Assembly (NCBI GenBank): GCA_002127295.1 | Contig: NFUV01000001.1 | Location: 744,001 to 808,000, forward strand | From: Chitinophagaceae bacterium IBVUCB2 | GTDB taxonomy: Bacteria; Bacteroidota; Bacteroidia; Chitinophagales; Chitinophagaceae | Direction: 5' to 3' | Length of the DNA stretch: 64,000 nt | Shown: piece after piece, positions 17,234 through 26,276 of the stretch | Position numbering within the stretch: the first letter of the stretch is position 1 | How the letters are laid out: each line of letters opens with the position of its first letter | Made by a program: the position numbers and the translations under genes | Notes under the pieces: model-generated | Told to the model about the DNA's origin: nothing | Seen by the model: only the letters and a program-made list of their open reading frames with translations | Databases searched by the model: none

Positions 17234-18574
17234 TTATTTGTAATAGCTCAAGGTTAACTCTGAGCGGCGGTTTTGTTGACGGCCAGCAGCTGTTTTGTTA
17301 TCTGCAATTGGCATTGTTTCACCAAACCCTTGAGACGCAATTCTGCTTTCATCAACACCTTTACTTACAAGATATGCTTTTACAGAAGCAGCTCTGTTAT
17401 CACTTAATACCTGATTTTTTTCGTCTGTTCCCACATTATCAGTATGGCCATGAATTACAAGACTCATTCCAGGATTTTCAGTCATGATTTTAGCAACATC
17501 ATTCAACCCTTTGAAAGATTTAGATTGCAATTTGGCACTACCTGTTACAAACAAAATATTATTAGCTGCCACATTTACCCTTTTCTTAATTTCTTCAGGA
17601 ATGACAGGGCATCCCTGGTTTTCTCTTGGACCAGGTATTGTTACACACTTATCTTCTTCATCGTTCACACCATCGCCATCAGTATCTGGAATTGGACATC
17701 CCTGATAGCGGGCTACACCCGGAACAGTAGGACATTTGTCTTCTTCATCGTTGATACCGTCTTTATCTGTATCCGGTATTGGACAACCCTGATAGCGGGC
17801 AAGGCCCGGAACAGTTGGGCATTTGTCTTCTTCATCATTGATACCATCTTTATCTGTATCAGGAATCGGGCAACCGTCATATTTAGCGATACCTTTTACT
17901 GTAGGGCATTTATCAAGATTGTCTACTATTCCATCGCCATCTGTATCAACAGGTGGTGGCGGTGGTGGTGGTGGAATTACTACCGGTTCTTTCTTTTTAC
18001 CGATTCTCCCTGCCAAACCTATGCTATGTTGTAAATGATAATTTGCAGTTTCTGTAGTAACTGGTACACGATAGGAAGAATTAATAAACAAATGGGCTTC
18101 ATCAAAGAAGTTTACTTTCAAACCTAACCCAAGAGGAATAAAAGCTCCATAATAGTTAAGATATTTATGTGCACCAATACCCAACGAAATGTACGGTTGA
18201 ACCCAATACTTTTCGGAAACCATTTTAAAATTCATTGATGCATTTGACTCTAACAGAAAATTATCGTTAGTAAAAGATTTGCCTGTCATTGGATATCTTA
18301 TAAAAGATCCACCTAAAGTAGCTGCAAAATCAATATGCTTTCTGATACCCTTAAAATAAGTAATAGCTAATCCGGGAGTCATTTCCTTAAACCGTGCAAA
18401 CTGTTTGTTACTTATTACTGAACTTAGAGAAGTGCTTCTTATTCTGGATGGAGTTAAAAAGTCATTCATGAAAAAACTTACCCCTAATGCTTTTGGCCTA
18501 ATTTCATTATCCTGACCGTATGTGGCGGGAATAAGCATGTACAGTGCAAATAATGCAAAGATTATCTTCTTCAT
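17234..18574 (-). CDS. OmpA-family outer membrane protein with thrombospondin type 3 repeats
   Basis: This outer membrane protein tethers the membrane to peptidoglycan. The start at 18574 (MKKIIFALFALYMLIPATYG) gives a signal peptide ending YGQ; the open frame runs ten codons further upstream, which are rejected. The 446 residues comprise a beta-barrel-like region (to about 200), an eight-proline hinge, and four calcium-binding TSP3 repeats of the type DTDKDGINDEEDKCP. A C-terminal OmpA domain (about 335-445) has the binding pattern IHGHTDNVGTDEKNQVLSDN followed by RRSEL. Two repeats are nearly identical at the DNA level with an 87-bp period. A TATTTTTG element lies at 18602-18609. Confidence 0.92.
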   Translation of the reverse strand: MKKIIFALFALYMLIPATYGQDNEIRPKALGVSFFMNDFLTPSRIRSTSLSSVISNKQFARFKEMTPGLAITYFKGIRKHIDFAATLGGSFIRYPMTGKSFTNDNFLLESNASMNFKMVSEKYWVQPYISLGIGAHKYLNYYGAFIPLGLGLKVNFFDEAHLFINSSYRVPVTTETANYHLQHSIGLAGRIGKKKEPVVIPPPPPPPPVDTDGDGIVDNLDKCPTVKGIAKYDGCPIPDTDKDGINDEEDKCPTVPGLARYQGCPIPDTDKDGINDEEDKCPTVPGVARYQGCPIPDTDGDGVNDEEDKCVTIPGPRENQGCPVIPEEIKKRVNVAANNILFVTGSAKLQSKSFKGLNDVAKIMTENPGMSLVIHGHTDNVGTDEKNQVLSDNRAASVKAYLVSKGVDESRIASQGFGETMPIADNKTAAGRQQNRRSELTLSYYK

Positions 18575-18728
18575 AAAGAGATAGTTTGGTTTAAAACTGG
18601 ACAAAAATAACTGGTAAGTTCAATATCCTGAAATAAATTATTTACTTAATATTCACCACTTTGGAAGGCATTCCGAGTTCTCTTTAAAAATCCACCAATT
18701 TCGTTTCTCTACGTGTCAATTTTATGTC

Positions 18729-20423
18729 CTATTTCGAAGCAAAATATTTTTCCCTGATGAACTTGTCTTCAGCATATATATCATCAAAAAAAATAATTTT
18801 ACCGTTTTGCCCTTCGCAAGTCAGGTAGCGGATATAAACCGGGATTTTGTTCCTTACCACTATGTTTCTTTTTTCCTTTCTCTGTAACCAGGTTTTTACC
18901 GAATCGGCTTTGGTATAGTTACCATTCTTAGCATTTAGAAGGCTATCGTTTCGCAGAATATAATATGCAAGTTTCTCCCAATCCTGCACCCTAACACAAC
19001 CGTGACTTAATGACCGCATTGAATTGCCAAATAAATACCGCTGGTTTGTGTCATGTAAATAAACAGAATATTTGTTACTGAAAACAAACTTCATTATTCC
19101 AAGGGCATTATCATCTCCGCTACCCTGCACCACCCTGTATGGAATACCTTTTGTGTACCTGGACCAATCTACGGTGTAAGGATCAACTTCATTTCCCTTT
19201 GAATCAACCAAACTGAATCCTTTTTTGGCTAAATAACCGGGGTTCCTTTTAACCGCAGGCAATATTTCTTTTGAAACAATACTTGGGGGTGGCACCCATT
19301 GCGGATACGTAATCAGTGAAGTAATATCGCTAGTAAGAAGAGGTGTTCTTGTTTTGGGTTTGCCGCAAATAACTTTGCTGGTCATCTTTATTTCAGCACC
19401 CTCTACCAGTTCAAGATAATTGGAAGAAGCATTTACCCAAATATACCTGGAAGGCATTTTCTCCGGCAACATTTTATACTTATCCATGCTAATAGCAATA
19501 CGGATAAATTTTTCCCGGTCACTAACATTCAACATTCGTATAGTGGCTTCTCCGGCACGGCCATCAACGGTTATACCTTTTTTCTTTTGATATAATTTAA
19601 TTGCATCTGCCAATTGTATTGAATCTAAAGCCGTGCTATCAAATGCAATGAAACCAGCTTCGTGTAATCTTCTTTGCAAAGCTCTTTCAAACATTTTTTT
19701 ATCTTTTACCGGGTATGGCACTATTGTATACTGCTTATAATCAGCATTATCTAAGAAGTTTTTTATACCTGCTTTTAATTGATGATAGCCTTTTTGTTTC
19801 GGTTCCAATGATGTAATGACTGTTGCTAATCCTGATTGTTGCATTGCGATTATTTGTTGCTGGTAAAATTCAGCACTTAGTGTCGAATCCTTTCTTTGTG
19901 ATAAGCTATCATTTGGCAGCCGTCCAAGTTTTATATCTTTTATAATTTGTACAAAAGCATCAGTAAGCATTATATCAGATAACGACCAAAGCTTTGCATC
20001 TTTCCTATCTCCTGTCCCAAGACTATCTGCTTCTATTTTTTCCCGGATGCTATTCAATTGTTTCAGATGATAATCTTCCGGAAATAATCCAAATAATTGC
20101 GAAGTTTTAATAAAACGAAATAATGAATCCCCAATAGGAAGCCATTGACCCTGTTTACTCCATATAGAGCTAAATGATGTTTTCTCGTATAGTAATTTGG
20201 ATATAATAGGCTGGTTTAGCCTGATAGCTGAATCACCCAGCTTGCCTGTAGAACCAATATGATTTATAAGCTCCTGTATTAGATCAATGGTTTTTTGTGA
20301 GAGTTCTTCCGGGGAATTAGCAATGGTATCACCTCTCTTAGTTTTGGTGTTGCAGGATATAGTCACTAAAAAGCATAATAGTGCAGCAATAAGACACGGA
20401 TACTTCTTGTTGGACATATACAT
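18729..20423 (-). CDS. L,D-transpeptidase (YkuD domain, YcbB-like), probable lipoprotein
   Basis: The enzyme makes 3-3 peptidoglycan cross-links or attaches proteins to the wall, acting in the periplasm. The 564 residues start with a short hydrophobic segment ending TISC (Cys24), a plausible lipobox. A long N-terminal domain resembling the YcbB/LdtD scaffold follows, then a peptidoglycan-binding motif near 260-300 (YQKKKGITVDGRAGEATIRM), then the YkuD domain with the catalytic motif SHGCVRV (Cys476) and the upstream histidine in VYLHDTNQRY. Length and order fit the large LdtD type. It is transcribed separately from the aromatic operon. Confidence 0.92.
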   Translation of the reverse strand: MYMSNKKYPCLIAALLCFLVTISCNTKTKRGDTIANSPEELSQKTIDLIQELINHIGSTGKLGDSAIRLNQPIISKLLYEKTSFSSIWSKQGQWLPIGDSLFRFIKTSQLFGLFPEDYHLKQLNSIREKIEADSLGTGDRKDAKLWSLSDIMLTDAFVQIIKDIKLGRLPNDSLSQRKDSTLSAEFYQQQIIAMQQSGLATVITSLEPKQKGYHQLKAGIKNFLDNADYKQYTIVPYPVKDKKMFERALQRRLHEAGFIAFDSTALDSIQLADAIKLYQKKKGITVDGRAGEATIRMLNVSDREKFIRIAISMDKYKMLPEKMPSRYIWVNASSNYLELVEGAEIKMTSKVICGKPKTRTPLLTSDITSLITYPQWVPPPSIVSKEILPAVKRNPGYLAKKGFSLVDSKGNEVDPYTVDWSRYTKGIPYRVVQGSGDDNALGIMKFVFSNKYSVYLHDTNQRYLFGNSMRSLSHGCVRVQDWEKLAYYILRNDSLLNAKNGNYTKADSVKTWLQRKEKRNIVVRNKIPVYIRYLTCEGQNGKIIFFDDIYAEDKFIREKYFASK

Positions 20424-20493
20424 TGAGGTGTAGTGGCGTCGGGCAGCATATCCATCGTTTGCACTAATTTACTTCCTAATCACACAGCCGGAT

Positions 20494-20667
20494 ATGTATA
20501 ACAATATAATAAATCGTTTTTATACTACCCATTTCCTGTTCCTGTTTTTCTTAAAAGGCTTATTGCCAAATGCTTTTGGCCAGGAGAATACTTACATAAA
20601 AACCGCCATTACAGATAATGGGAAAGGATTTATAAAGAAATCACATCAATTACTGCATCAGTATTAA
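20494..20667 (+). pseudogene. Possible remnant: signal peptide and first residues of a secreted protein
   Basis: A 57-codon plus-strand frame begins with a good Sec signal (TTHFLFLFFLKGLLPNAFGQ) followed by about 15 residues (ENTYIKTAITDNGKG). It then runs into the antisense of the DUF952 3' end and stops. The N-terminal part looks like a genuine exported Bacteroidota protein, whereas the C-terminal part cannot be. It may be the 5' stub of a gene truncated by rearrangement next to the aro operon. No family is recognised, and chance is possible. Confidence 0.35.
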
Positions 20668-20929
20668 TGGGTCCGTACACATGAGGAAATGTATCAGCGG
20701 TAGAAGGTGACCAATCAAAAACATGTTTGCTGATTAACTTATCAGTGTCGATTACAAGTTGTACCAAATCATTTTGTCCGGCAAAATATCTTTCGAGTAC
20801 GCCAGCTACCTGGTGCCCTTGAGAGCAATGAATAAACCCTTCATCTTTTAATGAAGGATGCACATAAAATCCATTTGCTTTAGCTTTTTCCCAATTATCG
20901 TTAGTGGTTACATGAAATATAATGGGCAT
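20630..20929 (-). CDS. DUF952 family protein
   Basis: This is a 99-residue protein of the DUF952 family, function unknown. The start MPIIFHVTTNDNWEKAKANG at 20929 fits the family; the open frame extends 33 codons further into aroC and is rejected. The conserved GFIHCSQ and FPHVYGPI motifs are present. The start overlaps the aroC stop by one base (TAATG), so translation is probably coupled and it is the last cistron of the aromatic operon. Its relation to aromatic synthesis is unknown. Confidence 0.85.
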   Translation of the reverse strand: MPIIFHVTTNDNWEKAKANGFYVHPSLKDEGFIHCSQGHQVAGVLERYFAGQNDLVQLVIDTDKLISKHVFDWSPSTADTFPHVYGPINTDAVIDVISL

Positions 20930-21921
20930 TATAATATTCTTTTTATTTTTTGTTCTAATAACATGAAGTCGGCTAGTACCAATGCAGTTACAGCTTCTAC
21001 AATTACCGGTGCTCTTAATGCCACACAAAGATCGTGACGGCCTTTGATGGAGAAGTCTTCTGTATTTCCCGTATCCCAGTTTAAACTATTTTGTTCTTTA
21101 GGTGTGGAGGATGTTGGTTTTACGGCTAAGCGAAATATTAGTTCATTGCCATTGCTTATTCCGCCAACTATTCCACCGGCATGATTGGTTCTTGTTTTGC
21201 CTTCCATGTTTTCAATAGCATCATTATGCTCGCTGCCGAACATTTTTGATGCTGCGAAACCTGCTCCGAATTCAACACCTTTTACTGCAGGTATGGCAAA
21301 AAGAATATGCGACAATACTGATTCGATTGAATCGAAATACGGTTCACCTAAACCAACCGGCAAACCATTTACACGACACTCAATAATTCCGCCAACTGAA
21401 TCTTTTGCATCGATGGCTCTTTGTAATCCTTTTTCTAAATCTTTTTCTCCTGCGATCTCTGTTACTTCGGCCTGAATGGTTAAATCACTCATTAACTTCT
21501 TTGCAATAGCACCTGCGGCAACAATGCCTGTTGTTAATCTTGCACTGAAATGACCACCGCCCCTGTAATCTTCATTGCCACCAAACTTTTGATGAGCTAC
21601 CCAATCCGCATGGCCGGGACGTGGAATACTTCTTTGTTTATTATAATCTTCGCTGCGGGTATTTTTATTTTCGAATAAAATAGTGATTGGAAAACCTGTT
21701 GTTTTACCATTGAAGATGCCGCTTTTAAAAATTGGAAGGTCTTCTTCCTGTCGTGGGGTTGTTCCTTTTTGTTTACCACCTTTTCTTCTTTCTAAATCAG
21801 GTAATAAATCTTCAGGAGTTAATAATAAGCCTGCGGGACAACCATCTATTGTAATACCTATACATTCACCATGTGATTCTCCAAAAATGGAAATGCGGAA
21901 TATGCGACCGAATGAATTCAA
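20929..21921 (-). CDS. aroC: Chorismate synthase
   Basis: The enzyme converts EPSP to chorismate using reduced FMN, the last shikimate step. The 330 residues include the N-terminal GRIFRISIFGESHGECIG, the segment PRPGHADW and the flavin-site region GGHFSARLTTGIVAAGAIA, and later NHAGGIVGGISNG. The length is slightly shorter than the E. coli enzyme but within the family range. It lies 3 bp after aroA. Confidence 0.97.
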   Translation of the reverse strand: MNSFGRIFRISIFGESHGECIGITIDGCPAGLLLTPEDLLPDLERRKGGKQKGTTPRQEEDLPIFKSGIFNGKTTGFPITILFENKNTRSEDYNKQRSIPRPGHADWVAHQKFGGNEDYRGGGHFSARLTTGIVAAGAIAKKLMSDLTIQAEVTEIAGEKDLEKGLQRAIDAKDSVGGIIECRVNGLPVGLGEPYFDSIESVLSHILFAIPAVKGVEFGAGFAASKMFGSEHNDAIENMEGKTRTNHAGGIVGGISNGNELIFRLAVKPTSSTPKEQNSLNWDTGNTEDFSIKGRHDLCVALRAPVIVEAVTALVLADFMLLEQKIKRIL

Positions 21922-21924
21922 GGT

Positions 21925-23220
21925 TTATAAATTGTATTGTTGATTAGGTAAAGATACTGATGCGCCAAGGCTTTTCAAATCATTATAGAAATCCGGATAA
22001 GATTTTTTTACCGCCTGCGCTTCTTCTATTACAGTTTCCTCAGTTGCTTTTAATGCAGCTACTGCACAAGCCATTGCAATACGGTGATCATGTTGTGAGT
22101 GAACATCAGCGCCTTTTACTGTTCCGCCACCATGGATTATCATTTTATCGTCTTCCAAATCTATCGTTACTCCCATTTTATCAAATTCATCCTGTAACGT
22201 AATTGCTCTATTACTTTCTTTATGGGTTAATCTGCTTACTCCTTTAATTGTTGTTTTACCATTGCAGTAAGCAGCAAGAGCAACTAGCGGAGGAAAAAGA
22301 TCAGGACAATCTGTTGCGTCAAAATAAAACCCATTCATTTCTGTAGGATGAATAACAATTCCTTTCGCATCCATTGCAATGCCGGCATTCGCAGCCATCA
22401 ATGCATCAATGATCGCTTTATCAGCTTGTGTTGATGACAGGTCTAATCCACGTACTGTTATCGGACCAGCAATAGCTCCTGCCACTAACAAGAATGCACC
22501 ACCGCTCCAATCACCTTCTACGGTGTAGTCGTGAGTTGGTAGCTTTGAGTCGGGAGCAGAGTCATTAGAGAAAATAAACTCCTCGTAGTTTTTATTTTCT
22601 GGCACTTTCATTCCAAATTGCTTCATTACATCCAATGTCAAATCTATATAAGGCCTGCTATTAAGATTATTAACCTTAATAGAAATATCGCTGGCATCTG
22701 CAGCTCCAAAAGCCATCAACAAGCCAGTGAGAAATTGAGAACTCAAAGAACCGTCTACTTCAATATTTTTTGGCTGCAATGGCCCCTGAATAGTCATTGG
22801 CAATTTGCCATCATTACTTTTGATCTTAACTCCAAGCTGTGGCAATATTTCATCAAAGAAATCCATTGGTCTTGATGCAAGACTACCAGAACCGTTGATC
22901 GTAATTTCTTTATCGCTTAAAGCTACAAGAGGAGTGAACATTCTAATACTCAATCCTGATTCACCACAATTAATTTCATTCTCAATTGGATTGACTCCTG
23001 AACTATTAATTATTAACTCTTCATTCTTAATTAATACTTCTGCTCCGAGGGCTTTTATTATTCCCAATGCAGCTTTATCATCATTACTATGACCAGGCTT
23101 CAAAATTCTCGTTTCTCCATTAATCAACAACGCAGCAGCACAAGCTCTTTGCATTGAACTTTTAGAAGCGGGCGCCTGTATTGTTCCTTTTAATTTGGAC
23201 GGATGTATTGTTACTTTCAC
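21925..23220 (-). CDS. aroA: 3-phosphoshikimate 1-carboxyvinyltransferase (EPSP synthase)
   Basis: The enzyme transfers enolpyruvyl from PEP to shikimate 3-phosphate. The 431 residues show PASKSSMQRACAAALLI near the N-terminus, the NCGESGLSIRMFTPLVALS substrate loop (family NSGTTxR variant), DGSLSSQFLTGLLMAFG, and the C-terminal DHRIAMACAVAAL. The start is GTG, 2 bp after the aroB stop; no upstream ATG fits. The sequence is divergent from E. coli AroA, and the GESGLSIR loop would be of interest for inhibitor response. Confidence 0.93.
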   Translation of the reverse strand: MKVTIHPSKLKGTIQAPASKSSMQRACAAALLINGETRILKPGHSNDDKAALGIIKALGAEVLIKNEELIINSSGVNPIENEINCGESGLSIRMFTPLVALSDKEITINGSGSLASRPMDFFDEILPQLGVKIKSNDGKLPMTIQGPLQPKNIEVDGSLSSQFLTGLLMAFGAADASDISIKVNNLNSRPYIDLTLDVMKQFGMKVPENKNYEEFIFSNDSAPDSKLPTHDYTVEGDWSGGAFLLVAGAIAGPITVRGLDLSSTQADKAIIDALMAANAGIAMDAKGIVIHPTEMNGFYFDATDCPDLFPPLVALAAYCNGKTTIKGVSRLTHKESNRAITLQDEFDKMGVTIDLEDDKMIIHGGGTVKGADVHSQHDHRIAMACAVAALKATEETVIEEAQAVKKSYPDFYNDLKSLGASVSLPNQQYNL

Positions 23221-23222
23221 TA

Positions 23223-24242
23223 TTAAAATTCTTGAATGATTTTCTCTAATTGTTTTAACGAAATACTTTTTACTATTCCCTTTCCTATTCTTTCAAGCAA
23301 CACATAATTCATTTCTTTTCTTTCCCGTTTCTTATCCATCTTCAATATTTCAAAAACTTTTTGTTTGTCGAATGACGCATAAGTTGGAAGATTATACTTT
23401 TCTAAAACTGCTACAACTTTTTCTGTTTGCTTAAAGCCCGCCAATTTTTCCGAAATGTGACAAGCATAGGTCATGCCGATGGAAATTGCTTGCCCGTGCA
23501 ATAGTTCATACTGTGTTTCTAATGCATGCCCTAATGTATGGCCGAAATTTAACAATCGTCTCTCCTCTTTTTCAAACTCATCTTTCTGCACTACTTTAAT
23601 TTTTATCAAAGCGTTTCGTTGTATCAACTCGCAGATCGACTTTTGTCTTCCTCGATAGGTTTTCAATGAATTAGTTTCCAATTGTGAAAACATAGCCGCA
23701 TCCTTTATGCAAGCATGTTTTATTACTTCTGCAAAACCATTTTCCCATTCCTGCTGTGGCAATGAATTAAGAAACACCATATCCTGTAAAATGAAAGAAG
23801 GCTGACGAATGATGCCGACCATATTTTTATATTCGCCAACATCTATTCCATTTTTTCCGCCGATCGATGCATCAACTAATCCTAATATTGATGTAGGTAA
23901 AAAGCCAAACCGAATTCCCCGCATATATACCGATGCTACATAACCTGTGATATCAGTTATTACTCCACCACCAATACCAACCAATGTTGTTTTTCGGTCA
24001 GCTTCCATCTCTATAAGCTTTTCAATGACTGCATCTACTGTAGCCTGTACTTTAAATTCTTCGCCGGGTTTTAATACAATTGTGTTCCAGCCTTTGAAAC
24101 GTTTTTCATGAGCCCTGAAAACATTTTCGTCAGTTATCAATACTGTGGTCTTAGGATCAGTTATCTTTTTGAGATGACTAATACCCGAAGCAAAGTGTAT
24201 CTCAGTTGAAGCTGATGAAAATTTAAAAATCTTTGTTGTCAT
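23223..24242 (-). CDS. aroB: 3-dehydroquinate synthase
   Basis: The enzyme converts DAHP to 3-dehydroquinate with NAD and a divalent metal. The 339 residues contain the NAD-binding GIGGGVITDITGYVASVYMR, the active-site GGKNGIDVGEYKNMVG, and the metal-ligand region LNFGHTLGHALETQ. The size is normal. It lies in the operon between the DAHP synthase fusion and aroA. Confidence 0.96.
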   Translation of the reverse strand: MTTKIFKFSSASTEIHFASGISHLKKITDPKTTVLITDENVFRAHEKRFKGWNTIVLKPGEEFKVQATVDAVIEKLIEMEADRKTTLVGIGGGVITDITGYVASVYMRGIRFGFLPTSILGLVDASIGGKNGIDVGEYKNMVGIIRQPSFILQDMVFLNSLPQQEWENGFAEVIKHACIKDAAMFSQLETNSLKTYRGRQKSICELIQRNALIKIKVVQKDEFEKEERRLLNFGHTLGHALETQYELLHGQAISIGMTYACHISEKLAGFKQTEKVVAVLEKYNLPTYASFDKQKVFEILKMDKKRERKEMNYVLLERIGKGIVKSISLKQLEKIIQEF

Positions 24243-24302
24243 TTTATTTTATTTCTCTCAAAGACGCAACGACTTTATGAATATTGTTACATGGCTACTG
24301 AC

Positions 24303-25391
24303 TTAAGAATCCAACACTTTCTTCTGATGATTGATACTTTCCATATGCACCGCATCAAAATATTTGGTGATAAATTCTTTGCTCAAGCCGATCTTATCGC
24401 CTTTGGCAGTTGCTCTTTCAATGATCTCGTTCCAACGATTGGTTTGTAAGATGGTAATATTATTTTCCTTCTTGTACTTACCGATCTGTTCTGCTATTTT
24501 CATCCGCTGACTTAAAATCTGCATCAACTCATCATCCAACTGGTTTATTTGCTGACGCAATTTTTCCAATGCTGCATGATATTCTTCTGAGCTAATATCT
24601 TCTTTTCTCCAAATAATTGTATCCAGCATTTCAGCCAACCGTTCAGGTGTTACCTGTTGCTTCGCATCGCTCCACGCATTGTCGGGATCTATGTGGCTTT
24701 CGATCATCAATCCATCATAATCAAGATCGATTGCTCTTTGCATTGTGTCCAGTAATATATCACGGCGGCCACAGATATGTGAAGGATCATTGATGAAAAC
24801 CAGGTCAGGATATTTCAATTTCATTTCAATGGCCAAATGCCACATGGGTGCATTCCGAAATTCAGTATTCCCATACGAACTAAAACCCCGATGTATCAAT
24901 CCAATTTGTTTTACACCGGCCCTTGCAATTCTTTCCACTGCTCCCGCCCACAATTCCAGGTCTGGGTTGATCGGATTTTTTATCATCACAGGAACATTTG
25001 TTCCCCGCAATGCATCTGCGACTTCCTGCACACTAAATGGGTTCACCGTTGTTCTTGCGCCAATCCATAGTACATCCACATCGAATGTCAATGCATCTTG
25101 CACTTGTTTGCCAGTAGCAACTTCAACTGTTGTTGGCAATCCCGTTAACTTTTTTGCCTGTTGTAGCCAGGGTAATCCTTTTGCACCTACTCCTTCAAAC
25201 ATACCGGGTTTAGTTCGTGGTTTCCAGATACCAGCCCGAATCATATCAACTTTTCCAGTGGCTGCTAATCGCTGCGCTGTTGTTACTAATTGTTCTTCTG
25301 TTTCTGCACTGCATGGGCCACTAATGATGAGCGGACGTTTGCCCCAGGCCTGTTGCACTGTTTCGTTTGTTGCTTGCTCTGTTGTTTGCAT
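24303..25391 (-). CDS. Bifunctional DAHP synthase / chorismate mutase (type II AroQ fold at C-terminus)
   Basis: The N-terminal part (about 1-265) is a type I-beta DAHP synthase: LIISGPCSAETEEQLV, then AGIWKPRTKPGMFEGVG, IGARTTVNPFSVQEVADAL, IHRGFSSYG and FINDPSHICGRRD with the metal ligands. The C-terminal 90 residues are an AroQ chorismate mutase (LRQQINQLDDELMQILSQRM, then KIAEQIGKYKK). This order of fusion is known from Bacteroidota such as Porphyromonas and Prevotella, where the mutase domain lets prephenate inhibit the synthase. The first committed step and the branch-point step are thus on one polypeptide inside the attenuated operon. Confidence 0.95.
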   Translation of the reverse strand: MQTTEQATNETVQQAWGKRPLIISGPCSAETEEQLVTTAQRLAATGKVDMIRAGIWKPRTKPGMFEGVGAKGLPWLQQAKKLTGLPTTVEVATGKQVQDALTFDVDVLWIGARTTVNPFSVQEVADALRGTNVPVMIKNPINPDLELWAGAVERIARAGVKQIGLIHRGFSSYGNTEFRNAPMWHLAIEMKLKYPDLVFINDPSHICGRRDILLDTMQRAIDLDYDGLMIESHIDPDNAWSDAKQQVTPERLAEMLDTIIWRKEDISSEEYHAALEKLRQQINQLDDELMQILSQRMKIAEQIGKYKKENNITILQTNRWNEIIERATAKGDKIGLSKEFITKYFDAVHMESINHQKKVLDS

Positions 25392-25420
25392 TTGTACAAA
25401 TTTAATTTATTTAGCTTTCC

Positions 25421-26272
25421 TTATTTTATAATTCTCCTGATCTTATTCGCATTTTCAATTAGCTTCATTAAGTATTCGTTATCCTCTTTTTCAATACTCT
25501 CTTTAAATCTTGAGAGCTGCGCAATATGCTCTTTTAAAACATCCAGCACATTCTCTTTATTCTGCATAAATATCGGAACCCACATAGCAGGATTACTTTT
25601 TGCCAATCTCACCGTACTTTCAAAACCTGCAGAGGCTAATTCGAAAATGGCATTCTCTTCTTTTTCTTTTTCTAATACCGTATTGGCCAATGCAAATGAA
25701 GTGATATGAGAAATATGACTTACATAGGCTGCATGCAGGTCATGTGCTTTGGCTTCCATTTCTAATAAATGCATTCCTATTTTCTTGTACATATTTTTCA
25801 CCCATTCCAATGCATCAATATCGCTTTCGTCTGCATTGCAAATAATTACTGCCTTGTTTTCATAGGCACCACGCACTGCCGATTGCGGACCGCTGTACTC
25901 GGTTCCCCACATAGGATGTGTGGCTACATATCTTCCCCTTTTAGGATGATTTTTTATTGTATCTATTAATTGACTTTTTGTAGAACCCAGGTCAACAACG
26001 ATCTGCTGGTCTATTTTATCCATGATAGATGGCAACAGGCTTACTAGTTTATCAACCGGTATGGCAAGAACAATTACATCAGATTGCTCTATTGCTTCAT
26101 GCAAGGGCATTGTTTCATCTACCAATTCCAATTCTACAGCTTGCTTAGCATGTTCTTCATTGGCATCTACACCAATCAGTCTTGATGATAATTTCTTTTC
26201 ATGCAGTTGTATAGCCAATGATCCGCCTATCAGCCCCACACCAACAATAGCAACTCTTTTTCTTTGTGACAT
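25421..26272 (-). CDS. tyrA: Prephenate dehydrogenase
   Basis: The enzyme makes 4-hydroxyphenylpyruvate for tyrosine, using NAD(P). The 283 residues begin with the Rossmann motif VAIVGVGLIGGSLAIQL, continue with DVIVLAIPVDKL and VVDLGSTKSQLI, and hold the active-site segment THPMWGTEYSGPQSA with its histidine. An all-helical C-terminal half includes SHISHITSFALAN. No chorismate mutase or ACT domain is attached. It starts 4 bp after the aminotransferase. Confidence 0.94.
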   Translation of the reverse strand: MSQRKRVAIVGVGLIGGSLAIQLHEKKLSSRLIGVDANEEHAKQAVELELVDETMPLHEAIEQSDVIVLAIPVDKLVSLLPSIMDKIDQQIVVDLGSTKSQLIDTIKNHPKRGRYVATHPMWGTEYSGPQSAVRGAYENKAVIICNADESDIDALEWVKNMYKKIGMHLLEMEAKAHDLHAAYVSHISHITSFALANTVLEKEKEENAIFELASAGFESTVRLAKSNPAMWVPIFMQNKENVLDVLKEHIAQLSRFKESIEKEDNEYLMKLIENANKIRRIIK

Positions 26273-26276
26273 AATT

